The notes under the pieces are model-generated. The model made no database searches and was not told where the DNA came from. It saw nothing but the letters and a program-made list of their open reading frames with translations. 64,000 nt of DNA from Alistipes sp. (GTDB lineage: Bacteria > Bacteroidota > Bacteroidia > Bacteroidales > Rikenellaceae), in NCBI GenBank assembly GCA_017536555.1, contig JAFXHE010000001.1:101104-165103 (forward strand), read 5' to 3'. A program made the position numbers and the translations under genes. Position 1 is the first letter of the stretch; each line of letters begins with the position of its first letter. Shown piece by piece: positions 26,051-35,298 of this stretch.

Positions 26051-26704
26051 TTAAGGTAGAGCAACGACATTCGCAAAGCCCATAAATGCCATAGCAAGGA
26101 GACCTGCTGTGATAAGCGCGATAGGCACACCGCGCAGAGCCTCGGGAACATCCTCAACATCGAGACGCTCACGTATACCCGCAAAGAGTACCAACGCCAG
26201 CGCGAAGCCAAGAGCCGTAGCCACAGAGTACACTACACCTGTGATAAGCGTAAACTCCTTCTGCACCATAAGGATAGCAACACCCAATACTGCGCAGTTG
26301 GTGGTGATAAGCGGAAGGAAGATACCCAACGCCTGGTAGAGCGCGGGAGAGACCTTCTTAAGCACAATCTCAACCATCTGCACAAGGGCCGCAATAACGA
26401 GGATAAAGACAATAGTCTGCATATACTCGATACCAAAGGGCATAAGAACAAACTCCTGAAGACACCACGTAACGATAGATGACAATGCCATAACAAAGGT
26501 TACTGCCATACCCATACCCAATGATGTCTCGACCTTTGACGACACACCGAGGAATGGGCAGATACCCAAAAACTGTGCAAGCACCACGTTATTTACGAAG
26601 ATGGCACCTATGACAATGGCGAAGAGGGTGATAGGCACAACCGTAACCTCACCTGTTGAAAACGCCTCAAGAATCTCCTGTGAAATATTTGTTATTGTCT
26701 GCAT
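26051..26704 (-). CDS. rnfA: Rnf complex subunit RnfA (membrane)
   Basis: 217 residues with about six hydrophobic helices. RnfA and RnfE are homologous inverted-topology subunits that form the core of the Rnf ferredoxin:NAD+ oxidoreductase, which couples electron transfer to Na+ or H+ translocation. Motifs FVNNVVLAQFLGICPFLGVS and LITTNCAVLGVA, which carry the conserved cysteines of the intramembrane iron-sulfur centre, are present. It is the last gene of the operon and starts 6 bases after rnfE. Confidence 0.95.
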   Translation of the reverse strand: MQTITNISQEILEAFSTGEVTVVPITLFAIVIGAIFVNNVVLAQFLGICPFLGVSSKVETSLGMGMAVTFVMALSSIVTWCLQEFVLMPFGIEYMQTIVFILVIAALVQMVEIVLKKVSPALYQALGIFLPLITTNCAVLGVAILMVQKEFTLITGVVYSVATALGFALALVLFAGIRERLDVEDVPEALRGVPIALITAGLLAMAFMGFANVVALP

Positions 26705-26710
26705 AGCCTT

Positions 26711-27292
26711 TTATCGTTTTGCAATCTTGTTAAACAATACCATTACATAGCCAAGCACCAAGAAGCCACCAGGTGCAAGGATGAAGATAAGGGGCATCAC
26801 ATCGCCCATAAAGTTGAAGCCGAAGATTGAGCCGCTACCAAGCACCTCGCGCACAGCACCAATAACTGTTAGCGACATAGTAAAGCCCAAGCCTATACCC
26901 ACACCATCGAGGGCAGAGTCCAACACACCATTCTTCGAAGCAAATGCCTCGGCACGACCCAAGATGATACAGTTAACCACAATAAGCGGGATAAAGACAC
27001 CCAACGACGCATATAGCGCAGGCACATACGCCTTCATTAGCATCTCAATAATGGTCACAAATGAGGCGATGACAACGATGAATGCGGGGATACGCACCTT
27101 CGCAGGGATAAGGTTCTTGATGAGCGAGATAACGATATTCGACATAATAAGTACCGCCATTGTGGCAACACCCATACCCATACCATTTATCGCCGAAGAT
27201 GTGACACCAATAGTGGGACACATACCCAGCACAAGGACAAACGTGGGATTCTCCTTGAAGAAGCCCTTGGTTATAATCTGAAGCTTACTCAT
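26711..27292 (-). CDS. rnfE: Rnf complex subunit RnfE (membrane)
   Basis: 193 residues, an integral membrane paralogue of RnfA. The segments NPTFVLVLGMCPTIGVTSS and IPLIVVNCIILGRAEAFASKN contain the conserved cysteines and the loop typical of RnfE/NqrD. The start codon at 27292-27290 lies inside the end of rnfG (8-base overlap), indicating translational coupling. Confidence 0.95.
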   Translation of the reverse strand: MSKLQIITKGFFKENPTFVLVLGMCPTIGVTSSAINGMGMGVATMAVLIMSNIVISLIKNLIPAKVRIPAFIVVIASFVTIIEMLMKAYVPALYASLGVFIPLIVVNCIILGRAEAFASKNGVLDSALDGVGIGLGFTMSLTVIGAVREVLGSGSIFGFNFMGDVMPLIFILAPGGFLVLGYVMVLFNKIAKR

Positions 27293-28064
27293 TGCTTATC
27301 TCTCCTTTCTGAGCCTCTGGCTCTGATTCGTTGTTATCGGCAACACCCTCTACGCCCTCAACGACAGTTGCACCAGTTGCAGTGTCGCTGGCAGCAGCGT
27401 CGCTATACTCTGCGGGGGTTGTTGCGCCCGTAGGTGCAGCCTCAATAGCCTCCTCGGAGGTATCGAGCCTACCCGTAGCCCAGAGATAGCCTGCATAGGC
27501 AGTCTCGATAGCATTGGTATATGCACGCGACGATATTGTCGAGCCTGTGAGCGAGTCAAACGAGCCTGACGCATCATCCTTCTTAACCTTAAACACCATC
27601 TTTGCAGGGTTAGGCTCCGCCTTGATGCTGCGCTCAAGAGCATTGTCTGCCTTGGTCATATTTGCACCCAAACCAGGTGTCTCCTTCTGCGACAACACCT
27701 TGACACCGTGAATAAGCGTCTCACCCTCCTGCTCCACGAAGCCTACCATAAGGTAGATACGGTCAGCATAGCCACTCTTCGTTATGCTCGGAGCCTCGAC
27801 AGCATAGCCCACGAGCGTATTATCGCTCTTGTTTACCACCTTGGTAACATTTATGTCGAAGTCACCAATCTTCTTTGTCGAAAGCTCAAACTCTGCCTCA
27901 CCCTCGAATGTAGGCAACACCTCAAGTTTCGCCATATCCTTATTGGCAGCCTCGGTACTTGCGATTACACCCTTGGTAAGGTTGTTTACAAGACCCACCA
28001 ACAGAGCCGAGATTGCTGTGATGCTAAACAGCACCACGAACATATTTTTTAATGAACTCTTCAT
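27285..28064 (-). CDS. rnfG: Rnf complex subunit RnfG (FMN-binding)
   Basis: 259 residues. One N-terminal membrane helix (about 8-28) is followed by a periplasmic FMN domain. The flavin site is SLTGSTISSRAY; the Thr in the S/T-G-x-T motif is the expected covalent FMN attachment point. The QKETPGLGANM segment is also typical. The C-terminal 60 residues are rich in Ala, Thr, Glu and Gly with no recognisable fold, an extension beyond the usual length. It overlaps rnfE by 8 bases. Confidence 0.94.
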   Translation of the reverse strand: MKSSLKNMFVVLFSITAISALLVGLVNNLTKGVIASTEAANKDMAKLEVLPTFEGEAEFELSTKKIGDFDINVTKVVNKSDNTLVGYAVEAPSITKSGYADRIYLMVGFVEQEGETLIHGVKVLSQKETPGLGANMTKADNALERSIKAEPNPAKMVFKVKKDDASGSFDSLTGSTISSRAYTNAIETAYAGYLWATGRLDTSEEAIEAAPTGATTPAEYSDAAASDTATGATVVEGVEGVADNNESEPEAQKGEISNE

Positions 28065-28075
28065 ACTCCCAACTA

Positions 28076-29029
28076 TTATTTAGTGCCGAAACGACGAGGA
28101 CGACAATACTTGTTAATAAGAGGCGTTGCAGCGTTCATGATAAATATCGCAAACGACATACCCTCGGGATAAGCACCCCACAGACGAATAATCATAGTTA
28201 TAAGACCGATGCCCACACCATATATTACCATACCGAGAGGTATCATCGGCGATGTAGAGTAGTCGGTAGCCATAAATATAGCACCGAGAAGTGCGCCACC
28301 AGCCAAGATATGGAACAACGGCAACTCATAGAGTAGCGAGCCTCCCTCCTTAATACCCATACACATAGCAAAGATAGCCATAGTAGCGAGGATAGAGACA
28401 GGGATATGCCACGTAATGACCTTACGCCACAACAGATATAGACCACCCAGGATAAGTGCCAACGAGCCAATCTCACCCATAGAGCCGTTCATATGTCCAC
28501 CCATCATCTGCCAGAAGTCAACATCGCTTACGCTATACACACCAGCCTTAATGTCGGCAAGCATAGTAGAGCCCGACAACGCATCGGGCACACCCGAAGT
28601 CCAGTCGGTCATCTCAACGGGATAGGCTATAAGCAAGAAGATACGACCTGTGAGCGCAGGATTAAAGGGGTTACAACCGATACCACCGAAGGTCATCTTG
28701 CCAATACCGATAGCGACAAACGCACCGATGAGCACAATCCACCACGGAATACCTACAGGGAGGTTAAAGGCAAGTAACATACCTGTAACCACAGCCGAGA
28801 GGTCACAAATGGTATTTCCACCCTTCAAGAATAGACGCTGTATAAGATACTCAAAGACCACGCAGCCAGCCACAGCAATGGCTGTAGTCATAAGCACCGA
28901 CCAGCCCAGCACGTATGTAGATACTGCAAGTGCTGGAAGAAGTGCCAACACCACGTCGCCCATAATACGGCGGGTAGATTCGCCACCGTGGATATGGGGT
29001 GAGGGTGCAGCAAAAAATCTGTTTGCCAT
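28076..29029 (-). CDS. rnfD: Rnf complex subunit RnfD (membrane, FMN-binding)
   Basis: 317 residues with about nine helices. The N-terminal SPHIHGGESTRRIMGDVVLALLP segment is highly conserved in RnfD. The motif ALSGSTMLADIK holds the Thr that carries covalent FMN. FGGIGCNPFNPALTGRIFL and FMATDYSTSPMIPLGMVIYG are also characteristic. It lies between rnfC and rnfG with short gaps. Confidence 0.95.
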   Translation of the reverse strand: MANRFFAAPSPHIHGGESTRRIMGDVVLALLPALAVSTYVLGWSVLMTTAIAVAGCVVFEYLIQRLFLKGGNTICDLSAVVTGMLLAFNLPVGIPWWIVLIGAFVAIGIGKMTFGGIGCNPFNPALTGRIFLLIAYPVEMTDWTSGVPDALSGSTMLADIKAGVYSVSDVDFWQMMGGHMNGSMGEIGSLALILGGLYLLWRKVITWHIPVSILATMAIFAMCMGIKEGGSLLYELPLFHILAGGALLGAIFMATDYSTSPMIPLGMVIYGVGIGLITMIIRLWGAYPEGMSFAIFIMNAATPLINKYCRPRRFGTK

Positions 29030-29063
29030 AACTTATATCTTTTATTTTTCGTTCAACGGGATA

Positions 29064-30410
29064 CTACTTCTTTAATGCACGCGCGCGTATGTTGCCCATA
29101 ACTGTCTGCTTGCCGATACGTATATAGTCCAACAGCGGCAAGTTTGACGGGCAGGTATACGAGCAGCAACCACACTCAATGCAGTCGACGATGTTATGCT
29201 CCTCGGCACGATCCCACATCTTCTTGCGTGCAAGCTTCGACAACAAGTATGGCTCCAAGCCCATAGGGCACGCTGCAACACACTTGGCACACTTAATACA
29301 AGCCTGCTCCTTGTGGCGCGCTACGTCACGACCCGATATAACGGTAATACCCGAGCAACCCTTCATAATGGGTGCTGCGAGGTTGACAACAGCTCGACCC
29401 ATCATAGGGCCACCATTTATAACCTTGACATCACCCTCGGGAAGACCTCCAGCATAGTCGACAACGGTCTGGAAAGTTGTGCCAAAGCGCAACTTGAGGT
29501 TATGCGTATGCTCAAGGTGCTTACCTGTGATGGTTACAACGCGCTCGATAAGAGGCTTATTTTTCTGCACCGCCTCGTACACAGCAACGGCTGTAGAGGC
29601 ATTACATACCACAGCACCTACCGATATGGGGAGTGCAGGCGGCGGAGGAACTTGACGACCTGTGACAGCCGCTATAAGCTGCTTCTCACCACCCTGCGGA
29701 TAGCGTGTCTTGAGTGCCATAACCTCAATACCACGATAGTTATTCTTCTTGATAAGGTCGCGCAAATGTGCCACAGCATCGGGCTTATTATTTTCGACAC
29801 CTATCACAGCCTTATCAACCTGCAAGGCTCGCATCAATATCTCGACACCTGTGAGCAACTCCTCGCCACGCTCAAGCATTGTGCGGTAGTCCGACGTGAG
29901 GTAGGGCTCACACTCAACACCATTGATGATGAGTATCTCTGCCTTCTGACCATCGGGCACCGAGAGCTTTACGTGTGTGGGGAATGTTGCGCCACCCATA
30001 CCAACGACACCTGCGTCCTTAATCTTGGCAATTATCTCCTGTGGGGTAAGAGTACACTCTCGCTTAAGCTCTGTGCTGCGGTCAATAGTATCAACCCACT
30101 CATCGCCCTCGCGCTTGATGACGATCATCTGTCGCTGCATACCCTGACCACAAGGCAGCATATCGATAGCTGTAACCGTACCAGAGATGGGCGAGTGGAT
30201 ATTTGATGACACAAAGCCTGTTGCCTGCGCTATGAGCTGACCTGTCAGCACCTTATCGCCCTTTGCCACGATGGGTGTAGCAGGCGCGCCAATATGCTGT
30301 GCTACGGGCACTGCCACCTGATCGGGCAATGCAAGAGACTCTATCGCCTTATCTTTACTCCACTTCTTATTATCCGACGGATGGATACCTCCTATGGGAA
30401 ATGTCTTCAT
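29064..30410 (-). CDS. rnfC: Rnf complex subunit RnfC (NADH-dehydrogenase-like, 2x[4Fe-4S])
   Basis: 448 residues. RnfC carries the NAD(H)/FMN-binding domain, seen in GVVGMGGATFPTHVKL and INGVECEPYLTSDYR, and two [4Fe-4S] motifs near the C-terminus: CIKCAKCVAACP and CIECGCCSYTCP. The N-terminal MKTFPIGGIHP is the classic start, so the ATG at 30410 is preferred over an in-frame TTG seven codons upstream. The N-terminal barrel-sandwich segment (VAQHIGAPATPIVAKGDKV) is present. It follows rnfB by 24 bases. Confidence 0.95.
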   Translation of the reverse strand: MKTFPIGGIHPSDNKKWSKDKAIESLALPDQVAVPVAQHIGAPATPIVAKGDKVLTGQLIAQATGFVSSNIHSPISGTVTAIDMLPCGQGMQRQMIVIKREGDEWVDTIDRSTELKRECTLTPQEIIAKIKDAGVVGMGGATFPTHVKLSVPDGQKAEILIINGVECEPYLTSDYRTMLERGEELLTGVEILMRALQVDKAVIGVENNKPDAVAHLRDLIKKNNYRGIEVMALKTRYPQGGEKQLIAAVTGRQVPPPPALPISVGAVVCNASTAVAVYEAVQKNKPLIERVVTITGKHLEHTHNLKLRFGTTFQTVVDYAGGLPEGDVKVINGGPMMGRAVVNLAAPIMKGCSGITVISGRDVARHKEQACIKCAKCVAACPMGLEPYLLSKLARKKMWDRAEEHNIVDCIECGCCSYTCPSNLPLLDYIRIGKQTVMGNIRARALKK

Positions 30411-30434
30411 ATCTCTATCTTGATTTGACAATCG

Positions 30435-31334
30435 TTACTTTGTGCTCTCTGTCTTAACCTCACCCTTGGGTTCTGCGGCAGGACTCTTTGCAGCAGGAGC
30501 TTTAGGCTCCTTGGGCAGTGGCTCCATATTGACAATGTGGATAGCTCCCGTAGGACACTCATTTACGCACTTACGACACAACTTACACTTCTCGGGGTCG
30601 ATGTATGCAAGGTTGTTTTCAACGCTGATAGCACCAAACGGACACACCTTCTCGCACTTACCACAACCGATACACCCCGCCTTGCACGCCTTCATAACAG
30701 CAGCTCCACGGCTCTTTGAGCGGCAAGCGACATATATTGCGCGATTCTTGGGCCACTTTTTACGCAACTCGATAAGACCCTTGGGACAAGCCTTGACACA
30801 AGCTCCACACGCTGTACACTTGTCCATATCGACCTCTATAAGACCTGTCTCGGGGTTAACGCTCAATGCACCAAACTGACAGCTGCTGACACAGTCGCCA
30901 TAGCCCAAGCAGCCGAAGGCACACCCTGTCTCACCGACATATAAGGTATTTACCACAGCGCAGCTCTTGGCACCGTCATAGTGGTTAATCTTGGGTCGCT
31001 TGGCACACGTTCCTCCACACAACATTGTTGCCACCTGCGGGCTCTTAACAGGGGCAGACTTGCCCAGATACGATGCCATAGCGTGCATAGCATCAGCACC
31101 ACCCACAGGACAGTAGAGGGTTGTGATGTCATCATTCTTAACCATTGCCTCGGCCATAGCTCGGCAACCAGCGAAGCCACAACCACCGCAGTTTGCTCCA
31201 GGCAACATCTTCTCAACCTCGTCGATACGGGGATCCTCCTCGACCTTGAACTTCTGCGCAACAAAGTAGAGGATTACAGCCAGAAGACCTCCTAACACAC
31301 ACAGCGTTAGGACTGTCAATAAAAGCTCGTTCAT
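30435..31334 (-). CDS. rnfB: Rnf complex subunit RnfB (ferredoxin-type iron-sulfur)
   Basis: 299 residues. An N-terminal membrane helix (about 3-24) is followed by the RnfB [4Fe-4S] domain GANCGGCGFAGC with a later C, then by ferredoxin clusters: CTACGACVKACP, CIGCGKCEKVCP and CKLCRKCVNECP. A further Cys-rich stretch (ETGCAFGCLGYGDC) lies in the middle. RnfB accepts electrons from or donates them to soluble ferredoxin. The tail is Pro/Ala/Lys-rich. Its ATG overlaps the rseC stop by one base (TAATG), so the genes are translationally coupled. Confidence 0.95.
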   Translation of the reverse strand: MNELLLTVLTLCVLGGLLAVILYFVAQKFKVEEDPRIDEVEKMLPGANCGGCGFAGCRAMAEAMVKNDDITTLYCPVGGADAMHAMASYLGKSAPVKSPQVATMLCGGTCAKRPKINHYDGAKSCAVVNTLYVGETGCAFGCLGYGDCVSSCQFGALSVNPETGLIEVDMDKCTACGACVKACPKGLIELRKKWPKNRAIYVACRSKSRGAAVMKACKAGCIGCGKCEKVCPFGAISVENNLAYIDPEKCKLCRKCVNECPTGAIHIVNMEPLPKEPKAPAAKSPAAEPKGEVKTESTK

Positions 31335-31750
31335 TACTCTTTTATAATTGTAAATTTAATTTTTCGCTCAAACACGCGACGCATAAGATAGAGCACCACA
31401 TAGTATGCCGCCACCAAAACAAGGGTCACACACGCCGCCACGCCATCACTTGCGCCAAGCAGCTTTGCTCCAAAGAGTGCTACAAGCAAGACAACGAGTG
31501 GTAGCACATAGCCCCAAACAACGGATGAGGCACCCATCGAGGAGCGCAACAGTGCCACAATAACACTCTCGCCCACAACAAAATTTGCGGCGTTAGGCGT
31601 AACAACCTCGATTATACGCTGCGAGCCTCCACTACCACACACAGACTTGGCGTGACAGCCAGCGCACGCCGACTGCTGCTCGACCACGACGTATACTCTA
31701 TCGTGCTCAACACGCTCCACAGTGCCTCTGTGTTGTATTGTATGGCTCAT
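31334..31750 (-). CDS. SoxR-reducing / RseC-family protein
   Basis: 138 residues. RseC/MucC-type membrane proteins often sit beside Rnf genes and are linked to SoxR reduction or Rnf maturation. The N-terminal cytoplasmic part has the cysteine cluster CAGCHAKSVCG (CxxCx5C), followed by two membrane helices (about 75-95 and 105-125) and a basic tail. The ATG at 31750 is used; an in-frame TTG lies 3 codons upstream. It is the first gene of the rnf block and starts 45 bases after nadE. Confidence 0.85.
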   Translation of the reverse strand: MSHTIQHRGTVERVEHDRVYVVVEQQSACAGCHAKSVCGSGGSQRIIEVVTPNAANFVVGESVIVALLRSSMGASSVVWGYVLPLVVLLVALFGAKLLGASDGVAACVTLVLVAAYYVVLYLMRRVFERKIKFTIIKE

Positions 31751-31795
31751 AATTGACAACGTTTAGACTTCGGACAAGACCACCTACCCCACTGC

Positions 31796-33382
31796 TTAAT
31801 CGCCGTAGTGGTTAACAAGCGGCATCAGCCACTCGTGACCAAAGGCACAGGGTGATAGACGCAACACGGGCGGGAACTGATAACGCTTCTTCTCGTTCTG
31901 CATAACCATATTGTGAATCTTCTCCACCACCTCTGAATCAAAGCCTGCATTGATAATCTCCTCGCGGTGCTGCTTCTTCTCGATCATACGGAAGAGGATG
32001 GCATCTATAACCTCATAGTGCGGCAAAAAGTCGCTATCTTTCTGGTTAGGTCGCAACTCCGACGAGGGCTCCTTGTCGATGATGCTATCAGGTATGACAT
32101 CGCCAAATGTTGCGTTGATATATCGCGCAAGGTCATATATCTCGCCCTTATATAGGTCTCCCGTAGGGCTGAACGTGCCAGCAGTATCGCCATAAAGCGT
32201 ACACCAGCCGAGGGCATTCTCACTCTTATTCGAGCAGTTTAGCAACATATATCCTGTCTTGTTCTGCAATGCCATAAGCATCGTAGTACGAATACGTGTC
32301 TGTATATTCTCCTCGGTAGCATCAAACTCCGTACCTCCAATGATAGGTTGCAGAGTGCCAACAATCGAGTTATAAGCATCAACAATAGGCAATACGCTAT
32401 ACTCCACGCCGAGATTTACCGCCAACTGCTTGGCATCCTCGACACTCTGATTAGGTGTAAAGGGCGATGGCATAACAAGTACACGCACATTCTCCTTGCC
32501 TAAAGCTCCAGCGGCAATGCAAGCAACAACAGCCGAGTCGATACCACCCGACAGACCTATACACGCCTTATGATAGCCGTTTTTATGGAAGTAGTCGCGC
32601 AAGCCCAAGCACGCCGCCTGATAGATAAGACGGGTGCGGTCGTTATAGGGTGTGAATGGCACGTCGAAGGGTTTATTCTCTGCATTAGTATCAAATACCT
32701 TGAAGTCCTCCTCGAAGCTCTTGAGCAACATCACAAGATGACCATCACGGTTGAGAATACCCGATGTACCATCGTAGACAATATCGCCTGCGCCACCAAC
32801 CTGATTGATAAGCACAAGATTCTTACCCTCGGCAAATGCAAGGCGACTCATCTTATCGAAACGGCGAGTCATAATACCCTTGCCATAGCGACGAGCATTG
32901 ATTGAGATGATAGCATCGACCTCCTCGTCAATATCATCCATACGACTTAAGTCATCACCCACAACCACCTTAAGGCTCTTGCCCGCGATATGTATGTTCT
33001 GGCTGCCTATTGACGAGCCTACGATATAACCCATCTCACGACGTGCTGTAACATAACGTTTGCCGATATACTCGATTTGACCCTTTGGGTCGATATAAGC
33101 AGCTGCACTGATAGGGCCCTCTGCCGTAAGATAGGGCGTACCTACAATGGCTGCGATACCGCGACACTTCGAGGCGATACTCTCTACAGCCTCCTCGCAG
33201 AGCGACAGGAAAGTAGTCTTGGTGAGTAGTCCATACGCTGGCGTACCGCTAATGGCAAACTCGGCAAAGACAACCAAATCGACACCCTCGCTCTTTGCGC
33301 GGTTGATGGTTGCAATAATCTTGTCGGTGTTAGATTTGATGTCACCGACGGTGAAGTTGAGCTGGGCTAATGCTATCTTCAT
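31796..33382 (-). CDS. nadE: NAD+ synthase, two-domain form with a degenerate glutaminase site
   Basis: 528 residues. The N-terminal nitrilase-fold domain (about 1-250) normally hydrolyses glutamine with a Glu-Lys-Cys triad. Here E41 (VVFAEFAISG) and K108 (YIGKRY) can be placed, but the expected Cys of the ICEDLW-type motif is Gly142 in VVVGDDLSRM. The C-terminal synthetase domain (about 265-528) is intact, with the PP-loop LSGGIDSAVV and the SNKSENALGWCTLYGDTAG motif. It makes NAD from deamido-NAD with ATP. I infer that it uses free ammonia rather than glutamine. It has its own promoter and leads into rseC-rnf without a terminator. Confidence 0.9.
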   Translation of the reverse strand: MKIALAQLNFTVGDIKSNTDKIIATINRAKSEGVDLVVFAEFAISGTPAYGLLTKTTFLSLCEEAVESIASKCRGIAAIVGTPYLTAEGPISAAAYIDPKGQIEYIGKRYVTARREMGYIVGSSIGSQNIHIAGKSLKVVVGDDLSRMDDIDEEVDAIISINARRYGKGIMTRRFDKMSRLAFAEGKNLVLINQVGGAGDIVYDGTSGILNRDGHLVMLLKSFEEDFKVFDTNAENKPFDVPFTPYNDRTRLIYQAACLGLRDYFHKNGYHKACIGLSGGIDSAVVACIAAGALGKENVRVLVMPSPFTPNQSVEDAKQLAVNLGVEYSVLPIVDAYNSIVGTLQPIIGGTEFDATEENIQTRIRTTMLMALQNKTGYMLLNCSNKSENALGWCTLYGDTAGTFSPTGDLYKGEIYDLARYINATFGDVIPDSIIDKEPSSELRPNQKDSDFLPHYEVIDAILFRMIEKKQHREEIINAGFDSEVVEKIHNMVMQNEKKRYQFPPVLRLSPCAFGHEWLMPLVNHYGD

Positions 33383-33449
33383 ATCCTAAAAAGTACTTTT
33401 TTCTTGCGCAATTTATGGTTGCTATACCTGTGGTATAGTAAACACGTGG

Positions 33450-33457
33450 CAAAGATA
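33450..33457 (-). promoter_or_regulatory. -7 box (TATCTTTG) of the nadE-rnf operon
   Basis: On the minus strand 33457-33450 reads TATCTTTG, giving a leader of about 60 bases. In that leader CTATACC (33422-33428) and GGTATAG (33432-33438) form a small 7-bp hairpin. No TTTG lies at -33. Confidence 0.6.
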
Positions 33458-33510
33458 CAAAATAAAATATGAATTGTGAAATGCAAAGTGTGAAATTGAG
33501 GCTTTTTTTG

Positions 33511-34716
33511 CTAAAATGCCTCGCTCATACCCAGAATATAGGTTTGTGTGTCGCGTCCGAATGCTACATCGAAGCGTACGACGGTAGAGCTTGTAAGCTC
33601 ATAGCGCAGACCAACGCCATAGGTAGGAAGAATCTTGTCTACGCTGAATTTATCACTATGCGAAAATACTGTACCCGCACCGCCCCACACGACAGCACCG
33701 ATACCGTTCCAAATGTGTTGACGCAGCTCCAACTGCGCAGTAATCAGGCTATTACCGTTAAATCTACCCTCATAGTAACCACGCATACGGTAGTCACCAC
33801 CAAGCTCTGCTCGCAACATCCACGGAGTATCTTGCGAATGGTGCTCGCCATAGATATCAAGGGCAAGACCTGCACCGCGCCAAAGACGAGCGTAGTAGTT
33901 CGCTGCAACACTAAACTCATACAATGTGCTGTGCATACTACTCAAAAAGTTTGGTCGCACAATAGCCTCTAAAGAGAGACGAAATCCCTTATATTGCGAG
34001 CCTCGCTCTGCGCTACGGCTCACATTATTGAAGCCAAAGAGCAGACCTACACCCGCGCCAGAGTAGCGCAACGACTCATCCGCAAGTATCGCATCAGCAC
34101 TAACATCAAGATTTAAGCTATTTTGGTAGAGGTAGTCCGCAACAGCACCTACACGCATATTGTGCGGCAATAGGTACTCATACCTAAACCACGCACCATA
34201 CTCCCTATCGGTGTATTCGGCGGCATTGCCAAGCAGTGCCGTCGCATAGTCCAAGCCATAGAGATATGTCGGTTGTGATTTAAACTCCGCGCCATAGCGT
34301 AAGATATGCTTATCTAAGCGGTTATAGCCATCAAGTTCCACTCGGTAGTAGCCCGTAAGCGATGCCGAGGCATAGAGCGTCAAGTGCGACGGGGAGTGTC
34401 GCTGGATGTCACTGGGCAAGTAGTAGTCCATATTTCCCGCAATGGTCAGTCGCCAGCCCGTAGTTGTCGAGTAGGCGGGCGCACCAACTAACGAAAATTT
34501 GACATTGCGCTCGTTGCCGATACCGAGATGCTGATAGTCATATAAACGACGACCAAACGTCTCACGAGAGCCGCCGCCCACGTAAGATGTCTGGTCGAGA
34601 GGTGTATAGTTATATGAAAGCGTGTCACCACGCACGACGGCATACTCACGCACCTGTGCCGAGACCCCAAAGACAACCAGCAACAGGAGCAGCGTTAATA
34701 CCGACCTACGCCACAT
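33511..34716 (-). CDS. Omp85-like outer-membrane beta-barrel without POTRA domains
   Basis: 401 residues. A signal peptide (MWRRSVLTLLLLLVVFGVSA) is followed by alternating beta strands rich in Tyr and Phe and a C-terminal aromatic residue (AF), typical of an outer-membrane barrel. The YRMRGYYEGRFNG segment matches the conserved RG-containing L6 loop of Omp85 proteins, and the following AQLELRQ strand also fits. No POTRA repeats are seen. The substrate is unknown. The ATG at 34716 is preferred over a GTG two codons upstream. It lies 17 bases after the YtfJ-like gene and is probably cotranscribed with it. Confidence 0.7.
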   Translation of the reverse strand: MWRRSVLTLLLLLVVFGVSAQVREYAVVRGDTLSYNYTPLDQTSYVGGGSRETFGRRLYDYQHLGIGNERNVKFSLVGAPAYSTTTGWRLTIAGNMDYYLPSDIQRHSPSHLTLYASASLTGYYRVELDGYNRLDKHILRYGAEFKSQPTYLYGLDYATALLGNAAEYTDREYGAWFRYEYLLPHNMRVGAVADYLYQNSLNLDVSADAILADESLRYSGAGVGLLFGFNNVSRSAERGSQYKGFRLSLEAIVRPNFLSSMHSTLYEFSVAANYYARLWRGAGLALDIYGEHHSQDTPWMLRAELGGDYRMRGYYEGRFNGNSLITAQLELRQHIWNGIGAVVWGGAGTVFSHSDKFSVDKILPTYGVGLRYELTSSTVVRFDVAFGRDTQTYILGMSEAF

Positions 34717-34733
34717 AGACACGCCTATACTGT

Positions 34734-35255
34734 TTAGCGATATTTATCTGCTGTAGCGAGGAAACGTTTCTGCTCTGCCTCGTCCATCTCGCCCTTGTGC
34801 ATATAGACAAGTTCGCCCTCCTTCGATACGAGGAGTATCACAAAGTGGTCGTTACAGTCGCCAAGACGCCACGCACTACTTACCCAATGGTCGGGGTCAC
34901 AGAGTATAGTAGCACCATTCTTCGCAGTACGTGCTGCCGCCATCTCGCGCACGAGCTTGGGAGCAGGCACACTGAAATCCTTGAGATTTACGATGCCGAA
35001 GCCCTCAATGTTGGGGCCCTGCAAGCGGCGATTCTCCTCAATGTAGGTGATAAATTCGTGGTTCTGTTTCGCCTTGTCGGGATCCACGTAAAAGATCAAA
35101 AGATTCTTCTCGCCCCACCACGGCAAGCGTGCCTTCTTGGCATTGAGATCTTGAACCTCCATATTTCTCACCTTGCGTGGTAGGTTCTGCGCCTCCGCTG
35201 ATGTCGAGAACATCAAAACTGCCGATACGAGCAGCATAATTGTCTTGAGTTTCAT
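34734..35255 (-). CDS. Secreted YtfJ-like protein with thioredoxin-like fold
   Basis: 173 residues. The signal peptide (MKLKTIMLLVSAVLMFSTSAEA) is cleaved before QNLP, so the product is periplasmic. The pattern of LPWWGEKNLLIFYVDPDKA, CDPDHWVSSAWRL and FVILLVSKEGELVYMHKGEM resembles the YtfJ family, a thioredoxin-like fold. No CxxC redox motif is present, so it is unlikely to be a thiol oxidoreductase. The frame is open about 75 codons upstream, but only the ATG at 35255 gives a signal peptide and it lies just after the promoter. Confidence 0.7.
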   Translation of the reverse strand: MKLKTIMLLVSAVLMFSTSAEAQNLPRKVRNMEVQDLNAKKARLPWWGEKNLLIFYVDPDKAKQNHEFITYIEENRRLQGPNIEGFGIVNLKDFSVPAPKLVREMAAARTAKNGATILCDPDHWVSSAWRLGDCNDHFVILLVSKEGELVYMHKGEMDEAEQKRFLATADKYR

Positions 35256-35298
35256 TATTTGGATATTTTTTGTTTTAATTATCATACGATTAACGTTG

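Noticed and set aside
29196-30206. A 336-codon open frame antisense to rnfC
   Set aside because: It lies wholly over rnfC, which has all its iron-sulfur and flavin motifs. The antisense product is rich in Cys, His, Leu and Thr with no domain, as expected from the reverse frame of a conserved gene.
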